Source of the DNA: Acaudatibacter sp050729515
GTDB lineage: Bacteria; Pseudomonadota; Alphaproteobacteria; Caulobacterales; Caulobacteraceae
Length of the DNA: 64,000 bases
NCBI GenBank assembly: GCA_050729515.1
Contig: JBOHLG010000002.1
Location: forward strand, 124,001 to 188,000
Direction: 5' to 3'
The notes below the pieces were generated by a model, which did not search any database, was not told the origin of the DNA, and saw only the letters and a list, made by a program, of their open reading frames with translations. Shown one piece after another: positions 59,647-64,000 of this stretch. How positions within the stretch are numbered: position 1 is the first letter of the stretch; every line of letters starts with the position of its first letter. Both the position numbers and the translations under genes were made by a program.

Positions 59647-62292
59647 TCACCTCGGCCGGGGCCGATGCTTGCTTTCCGCTTCTTCCGGCGGCGGCCCCAT
59701 CAGGGCGGGTTGGAAGATGAGCGCCGAGACCAGGGTCCAGATGAGCGAGATCATCAGCAGCCGTCCCATCGAGGCGGTGCCGGGATGAGAGGAGACCCAC
59801 AGGCTGCCAAAGCCTGTGGCGGTGGCGAGCGCCGAGAAGAACACCGCCCGGGTCAGGCTCGAATGGATGAGATGGGTCCCGCCTCGGCGCCAGGAGAGGA
59901 CGAAATAGATGTGGAAGGCGACCCCGATGCCGACCAGGAGCGGCAGGGCGATGATGTTGGCGAAGTTGAGGCTCTCGCCGATGACGACGCAGCTGCCCAG
60001 AGTGAGCAGGCCGGTGAGGATGATGGGCGTGATGGTGATCGCCACGTGACGCCAGTTCCGCAGCACCAGGAAGAGCAGCACGGTGACCGCGATGAGGGAG
60101 AGGATCCCGGCCTCGACGAAGGCGATCTCGACCGTGCGGCCGCCTTCGAAGGTGTCGATGGCCGGGCCGGTGGCGTGGGGAGCGAGGTGCTGCACGGCCA
60201 GGATGAAGCGGCGCAACACCCGGTTGTCATCGGAGTTTCCCTTTGGGACGACGCTGACCCGCGCCTCGCCGTTGGGCGCGAACCAGTCGCGCTTCAGCTG
60301 AGGGGGGAGGCTCGCGAGACTCACCGGCTGCGCCGAAAGCGATGTGCGGATCTCCGAAAGGAGGGTCGCAAACGGCGTGAGGATCGCTTGCTGGGCCGCT
60401 TGGCGTTCCGCCAGTGGGGCGGCGGCGAGGCGGGTGAGATCGCCGGCCAGCCGCCGGGCCTGCGCCGATCCGGCCCCGCCCTTGGCGGCGGCCCCCTCCA
60501 GGGCGGTGGCGGCCGCCGCGAGGCTGGCGCGGGTCTCCTGATCGGTCGGCGGCGGAGCGATGGCGATGGGGTTGAGGGTCAGGTCGAGGAGCTGGCCTGC
60601 GCCGCCGATCGCGGCGAGCTTGGGGCCTTGGTCGGCGGGAACGAAGTCCGCGACGGTGCGCGCCTGGTCGACTTCGGGAAGTCGCTCCAGACGCGAGGCC
60701 ATGGCCTGGGCGTCGGCGAGGTTCGGCTCGGCGATCTCGGCGGTGTCGGGCGACTGGTTCGGCGCGGCCATCAAGGCGCGCATGGTCGCCACCGGCTCGG
60801 CCTTGGGGTTCTGCAGATGAAGCGGGTTGAAGTCGAAATGGAGCAGCGGAAGAAGGCCGACGCACACCGCCGCCGCCACCGCGGCGAGGGCCAACACCTC
60901 GCGCCGGTAGCCCATGACCACCCGGTCGAGATTCTGAAGGATGTGGCCCGGGCCCATGCGGCCGCGCACCGGCGGCTTCAAAACCGTGATGAAAGCCGGC
61001 AGGAGGGTGAGGTTGAGAATGAGGGCGATGAACATGCCCACCCCTGCGATGATGCCGAGCTGGGAAACCCCAACGTAATCGGTCGGCGCGAAGGCGAAGA
61101 AGCCCACCGCGATTGCGGTGGCGGCCAGCGAGATCGACCGGCCCATGCCCCGCCCGGCCTCGGTGAGGGCGGCAAGATCGCTTTGCGCCTCCCGTCGACA
61201 GGCCAGATAGCGAACGCTGATCTGGATTCCGAAGTCGATTCCGAGCCCCACGAAAAGCGGGATGAAGGCGACGGAGATGACGTTGAATTTGCCGAAGATG
61301 ACCAGGCCCAGCGCCGCCGCGCAAGAAAGGCCGATCAGCATGGTGAGGAGAATCGCCCAGATCAGCCTGGCGGTGCGCGTGGCCAGCCACAGCATGATGA
61401 TGATGGCCAGGAGAGCGAGCACCGCGATGAGGCCGACGCCGTGGCCGAGGCTAGAGAGCTCGGCATCGGCGAGCGGGGCCGCGCCGGTGAGCCTCACGCT
61501 CACTCCGTTTTGGGCGGTGAGCCCAAGCCGCCGCGCCTCGGCGTGGATGAATTTCGTTGCAACCCGCGCCGGGCTCAGGCTCGCGTAATTGAGCTTGGGC
61601 GTCGCCATCACGATTCGGCGAAGCTCGGCGGGCGGGGATGGCCCTGAAATGAGATTGCGCCAGGAGAACAGCCCCACCTTGCCGGATAGCGACTGCTCGA
61701 TTGTCGTGGAGAGCGCGTTCATGGGTCCGGCGAGGTCGGAAAGGCTCGCCTGCCCGGTCTGAACGCCTTGCAGGACGGTGGAGAGCGCGGCCATGACGCC
61801 GCGAAGGCTGGGATCGGCCGCGACCGGGCCGATCAGCGGCTGGGCCGCAACGAGGCGGTTCACTTCGCCCTGGACCTGCGGCAGAGGCTCGAAAAGCAGG
61901 CCTTCGCGCTCGAAGAAGGGTCCCCCGCCCGGCTCGCTGACGCCCGCGAACAGGTTCGCCTTGACGCGAAGGGCGCCGGTAATCTCGCGCTCCGCCCGGT
62001 CGGCGAGCTCGGGAGTCTTGGCGTCGATCACCACCGCCACCTGATCGCCCTCGGGCTGAAAGAGGCGATTGAAGGCGCTCTCGCGCACCCGCCAGGGCAG
62101 TGACTTGGCGATGAGCGCGTCGGTATTGGTGTCCATTGAGAAGTGGGTGAGGGTGAATCCCAGGGCCCAAAGTCCGATCGCGATTCCGAGCAGCGAGATC
62201 AGACGCGCGTTCTCGCAGCAGAAGCGGGCGATGCTTCCGATGAGGACCGACTCGAAGCCCGGATGGAGCTCCTCCTCCTCGTGCTCGATCAC
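59647..62292 (-). CDS. hpnN: hopanoid-associated RND transporter HpnN
   Basis: This is an 881-aa MMPL/RND protein with about 12 membrane helices in two halves, each with a large periplasmic loop. The N-terminal FTLTHFSMDTNTDALIAKSL and the central VGLGIDFGIQISVRYL and YVGVSQLGIIAGVGMFIALI are typical of HpnN. GIGVAFHIYFVLSWRRGGTH and TGFGSLWVSSHPGTASMG are the matching second half. HpnN carries hopanoids to the outer membrane. It diverges from mlaA, which supports a lipid-trafficking role. Confidence 0.9.
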   Translation of the reverse strand: MIEHEEEELHPGFESVLIGSIARFCCENARLISLLGIAIGLWALGFTLTHFSMDTNTDALIAKSLPWRVRESAFNRLFQPEGDQVAVVIDAKTPELADRAEREITGALRVKANLFAGVSEPGGGPFFEREGLLFEPLPQVQGEVNRLVAAQPLIGPVAADPSLRGVMAALSTVLQGVQTGQASLSDLAGPMNALSTTIEQSLSGKVGLFSWRNLISGPSPPAELRRIVMATPKLNYASLSPARVATKFIHAEARRLGLTAQNGVSVRLTGAAPLADAELSSLGHGVGLIAVLALLAIIIMLWLATRTARLIWAILLTMLIGLSCAAALGLVIFGKFNVISVAFIPLFVGLGIDFGIQISVRYLACRREAQSDLAALTEAGRGMGRSISLAATAIAVGFFAFAPTDYVGVSQLGIIAGVGMFIALILNLTLLPAFITVLKPPVRGRMGPGHILQNLDRVVMGYRREVLALAAVAAAVCVGLLPLLHFDFNPLHLQNPKAEPVATMRALMAAPNQSPDTAEIAEPNLADAQAMASRLERLPEVDQARTVADFVPADQGPKLAAIGGAGQLLDLTLNPIAIAPPPTDQETRASLAAAATALEGAAAKGGAGSAQARRLAGDLTRLAAAPLAERQAAQQAILTPFATLLSEIRTSLSAQPVSLASLPPQLKRDWFAPNGEARVSVVPKGNSDDNRVLRRFILAVQHLAPHATGPAIDTFEGGRTVEIAFVEAGILSLIAVTVLLFLVLRNWRHVAITITPIILTGLLTLGSCVVIGESLNFANIIALPLLVGIGVAFHIYFVLSWRRGGTHLIHSSLTRAVFFSALATATGFGSLWVSSHPGTASMGRLLMISLIWTLVSALIFQPALMGPPPEEAESKHRPRPR

Positions 62293-62461
62293 CGGTTCTA
62301 TGGTCGCCTCACAAGCCTGGCGGGTGAGTCAGGGTCGGACTTCCTTTTCGGAGCCTCTATCATGGCGCCGGAACAAGGGCGCACCCCGCGGCGATGATCG
62401 CTTTGATGGGCTGACAGTGAAGATCCTCCTGCATGGGTGGCCGAATCCTCTTCGCCGGATA

Positions 62462-63427
62462 ATGCACAGCGCGCTAAAGAGACGCGTCTTGCCGCGTTCC
62501 GGACCCGTCCTCGTCGCGTTGGTTCTCACCGCGCTCGCCGCTGGGCCGGCGTACGGCCATGCCAAGGGCGACCCATTCGAGAAGGCCAACCGGGCGATGT
62601 TCAGGTTGGACCTCGCTCTGGACAAGTTGATCTTCCATCCGCTCGCCAAGATTTACCGGGCTCTGACCCCTGGTCCAATCGGCAAGGGCATCCACAATGT
62701 CCTCACGAACGTTGGCGAGCCGCTCGTCTTCGCAAATTTCGTCCTGCAAGCGAGGCCCAAGCGAGCCATCGCCGCCGCAGTGAGGCTCGGCTTCAACACC
62801 ACGCTGGGTCTGGGCGGCCTCATTGATGTGGTCGCCAAGCACGACCCGCACGTCAACAACGGCTTCGCCGACACCCTCGGGCGCTGGGGCGTAGGCCCCG
62901 GGCCCTATCTCGTCCTGCCGTTCCTCGGGCCCTCGAGCGCGCGAGATATCCTCGGCTCCGGCGTCGATGCGGTGACCGATCCCCTGCACATGATCAACTA
63001 TCCCTACCGCGACCAGGTCAATCTCGCGCGCACCGGGGTGGGGGCGCTCGACGCGCGGGCGGAGGCCGGCGACGAGCTCGAAGACCTCATCTCGCAGTCC
63101 GCCGATCCCTACGCCTCGCTACGCTCCTCCTATCTCCAGGAGCGGGCGGGCGAAATCCACGGCCTGGCGGTCCCCGCGAGACTCCCATCGCTCGAGGAGG
63201 GCGAGCCACAGGAAATCCCCCAGACCCTCCCGCCGATCGACGAAAGTCCCGTTCCCTCATCGTCGCCGGCGAGCGAGGCGCCCCCTTCCGCCCCCGATCC
63301 CCGGCCCGCCGGCCCTGGCGAGAGCCCGCCAAGCGCCAGCCCTGAAGAGCGCATGGGCTGGGACCAGGCTCCTACTCGACCCGTGCGCGAGGGCGCGGTC
63401 GGCACAAACGCAGGGGAGGGGTTCTAG
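62462..63427 (+). CDS. mlaA: MlaA-family (VacJ) outer-membrane lipid protein
   Basis: This is a 321-aa protein that starts at the ATG 62462. The signal peptide ends near GPAYGHA, and no lipobox Cys is seen, although MlaA is normally a lipoprotein. DPFEKANRAMFRLDLALDKL near 36 and LIFHPLAKIYR are the family signature. NVGEPLVFANFVLQ and NTTLGLGGLIDVV follow. The C-terminal 90 residues are Pro/Ser-rich and not part of the usual MlaA. It removes phospholipid from the outer leaflet. It works with an MlaEFD system, and one is encoded at 43359-47007. Confidence 0.88.
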   Translation: MHSALKRRVLPRSGPVLVALVLTALAAGPAYGHAKGDPFEKANRAMFRLDLALDKLIFHPLAKIYRALTPGPIGKGIHNVLTNVGEPLVFANFVLQARPKRAIAAAVRLGFNTTLGLGGLIDVVAKHDPHVNNGFADTLGRWGVGPGPYLVLPFLGPSSARDILGSGVDAVTDPLHMINYPYRDQVNLARTGVGALDARAEAGDELEDLISQSADPYASLRSSYLQERAGEIHGLAVPARLPSLEEGEPQEIPQTLPPIDESPVPSSSPASEAPPSAPDPRPAGPGESPPSASPEERMGWDQAPTRPVREGAVGTNAGEGF

Positions 63428-64000
63428 GCCTGCGAGCTCGTCGCTCGCTCGGAGCGTCCGGCGCGGATGAGGCGGCGGCCCTCGAACGTTTGCCAGACGG
63501 CCAAGGCGGGCAGTCCGACGATGAAGTCCTTGGCCCGTTTCATGAGCGAGACTGCCACGGCCATGTCGGCCGGCAGTCCGAAAAGAGGGCCGATGACCGC
63601 ATAGGTCGCCTCCTGGATGCCCGCCGCCATGGGGGTGAAGAACGCCGCGCTCCTCACCGCGCAGATCAGGGCCTCGATGGCCAGCATTCGCCCCAGGCTG
63701 ATCGGCCAGCCGGCCACCGCCAGGGCGGCCCAGGCGCCGGCGGCGCTTGCGATCCAGGCGCACAGATGGATGAAGGCGGCCGCGGCGAGCCGCAGCGGCG
63801 GCTCGTAGAGGGCGTTCACCGCCGAACTGAAGTCGCCGACGTCGGCGGCGGCGGACGGCGCGATGCGGCGGGTGAGGCGGGCCAGGATGGGCATGCCGCT
63901 CTTCTGGAAGACGATGAAGAAGGCGGTCGCCGCCGAGGTCAGGATGAGGCCCACGACGCCGGCCTCGATGACCGGGCTGTGAGGCGCCTCCGCGCCCAGC
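63424..64000 (-). CDS. HpnL-like integral membrane protein (LPG synthase TM family), start cut by the window edge
   Basis: The frame is open from the right edge to a stop at 63424-63426, with 192 codons visible. Membrane helices such as VVGLILTSAATAFFIVFQKSG, WAALAVAGWPISLGRMLAIE and AVIGPLFGLPADMAVAVSLMKRAKDFIVGL are of the lysylphosphatidylglycerol-synthase transmembrane family (UPF0104). SAAFFTPMAAGIQEATYAV is a conserved block of that family. HpnL of hopanoid clusters belongs here. Its place beside hpnN and mlaA supports that. The N-terminus lies beyond base 64000. Its end overlaps mlaA by 4 bases on the opposite strand. Confidence 0.82.
   Translation of the reverse strand, partial: LGAEAPHSPVIEAGVVGLILTSAATAFFIVFQKSGMPILARLTRRIAPSAAADVGDFSSAVNALYEPPLRLAAAAFIHLCAWIASAAGAWAALAVAGWPISLGRMLAIEALICAVRSAAFFTPMAAGIQEATYAVIGPLFGLPADMAVAVSLMKRAKDFIVGLPALAVWQTFEGRRLIRAGRSERATSSQA

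Overview
The window is GC-rich, densely packed chromosomal DNA, most probably from an alphaproteobacterium and perhaps from Hyphomicrobiales. Supporting this are an HpnN-type hopanoid exporter next to MlaA and an HpnL-like protein, a TonB receptor with a TetR/luciferase-like monooxygenase/VOC/cyclase gene set, PEP-CTERM proteins ending in the PEPAAWAL form, a cyoABCD quinol oxidase, and dispersed palindromes of a kind I associate with Hyphomicrobiales. I see no rRNA, tRNA, CRISPR array or intact insertion sequence.

Layout. (1) 1-7053, all on the minus strand: a five-gene, visibly lower-GC cluster. It holds a 1379-aa single-chain restriction-modification enzyme, a PLD-family nuclease, a STAS-like/winged-helix protein, a 115-aa unknown, and a Cys-rich unknown that runs off the left edge. 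This is the best candidate for an undescribed defence system. (2) 7455-13472: a luciferase-like monooxygenase divergent from its TetR regulator, then a TonB receptor, a VOC protein and a cyclase. Paired palindromic operators lie in both promoter regions. (3) 13585-20645: a His-rich secreted protein, a NitT/TauT-like ABC transporter without a binding protein, a Gfo/Idh/MocA-like oxidoreductase, a DUF1003 protein and two small envelope proteins. (4) 20965-25561: UppP, an NRAMP-like transporter, two GNAT acetyltransferases, an IS1-family transposase remnant and small membrane proteins. (5) 26033-32933: an APC permease, a DUF969/DUF979/DUF2891 operon (5-oxoproline transport type) and two tandem MHS-type MFS transporters. 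(6) 33361-40765: a CLC antiporter flanked by two copies of a nitronate monooxygenase 3' end, the monooxygenase itself, a bifunctional aldolase/dehydrogenase, a 3D-domain protein, an S1/P1 nuclease and FolD. (7) 40796-43376: a PhoU-like/PiT phosphate pair bracketed by five palindromic elements, then a Nudix hydrolase.

(8) 43359-47007: an Mla-type lipid transport operon (MlaE with an N-terminal STAS-like domain, MlaF, MlaD and a PqiC-like lipoprotein). (9) 47254-50338: two paralogous PEP-CTERM proteins, gene debris and an SDR dehydrogenase. (10) 50377-54480: cyoABCD. (11) 54584-59536: an operon of a TPP enzyme, an internally duplicated membrane protein, a gluconate-2-dehydrogenase subunit-3-like protein and a GMC flavoprotein. 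(12) 59647-64000: HpnN, MlaA and an HpnL-like protein cut by the right edge.

The genes suggest an aerobic organism with hopanoids and active outer-membrane lipid trafficking, broad uptake of organic acids, and at least one acquired defence locus. Functions rest on motif reading only. No database search was run.
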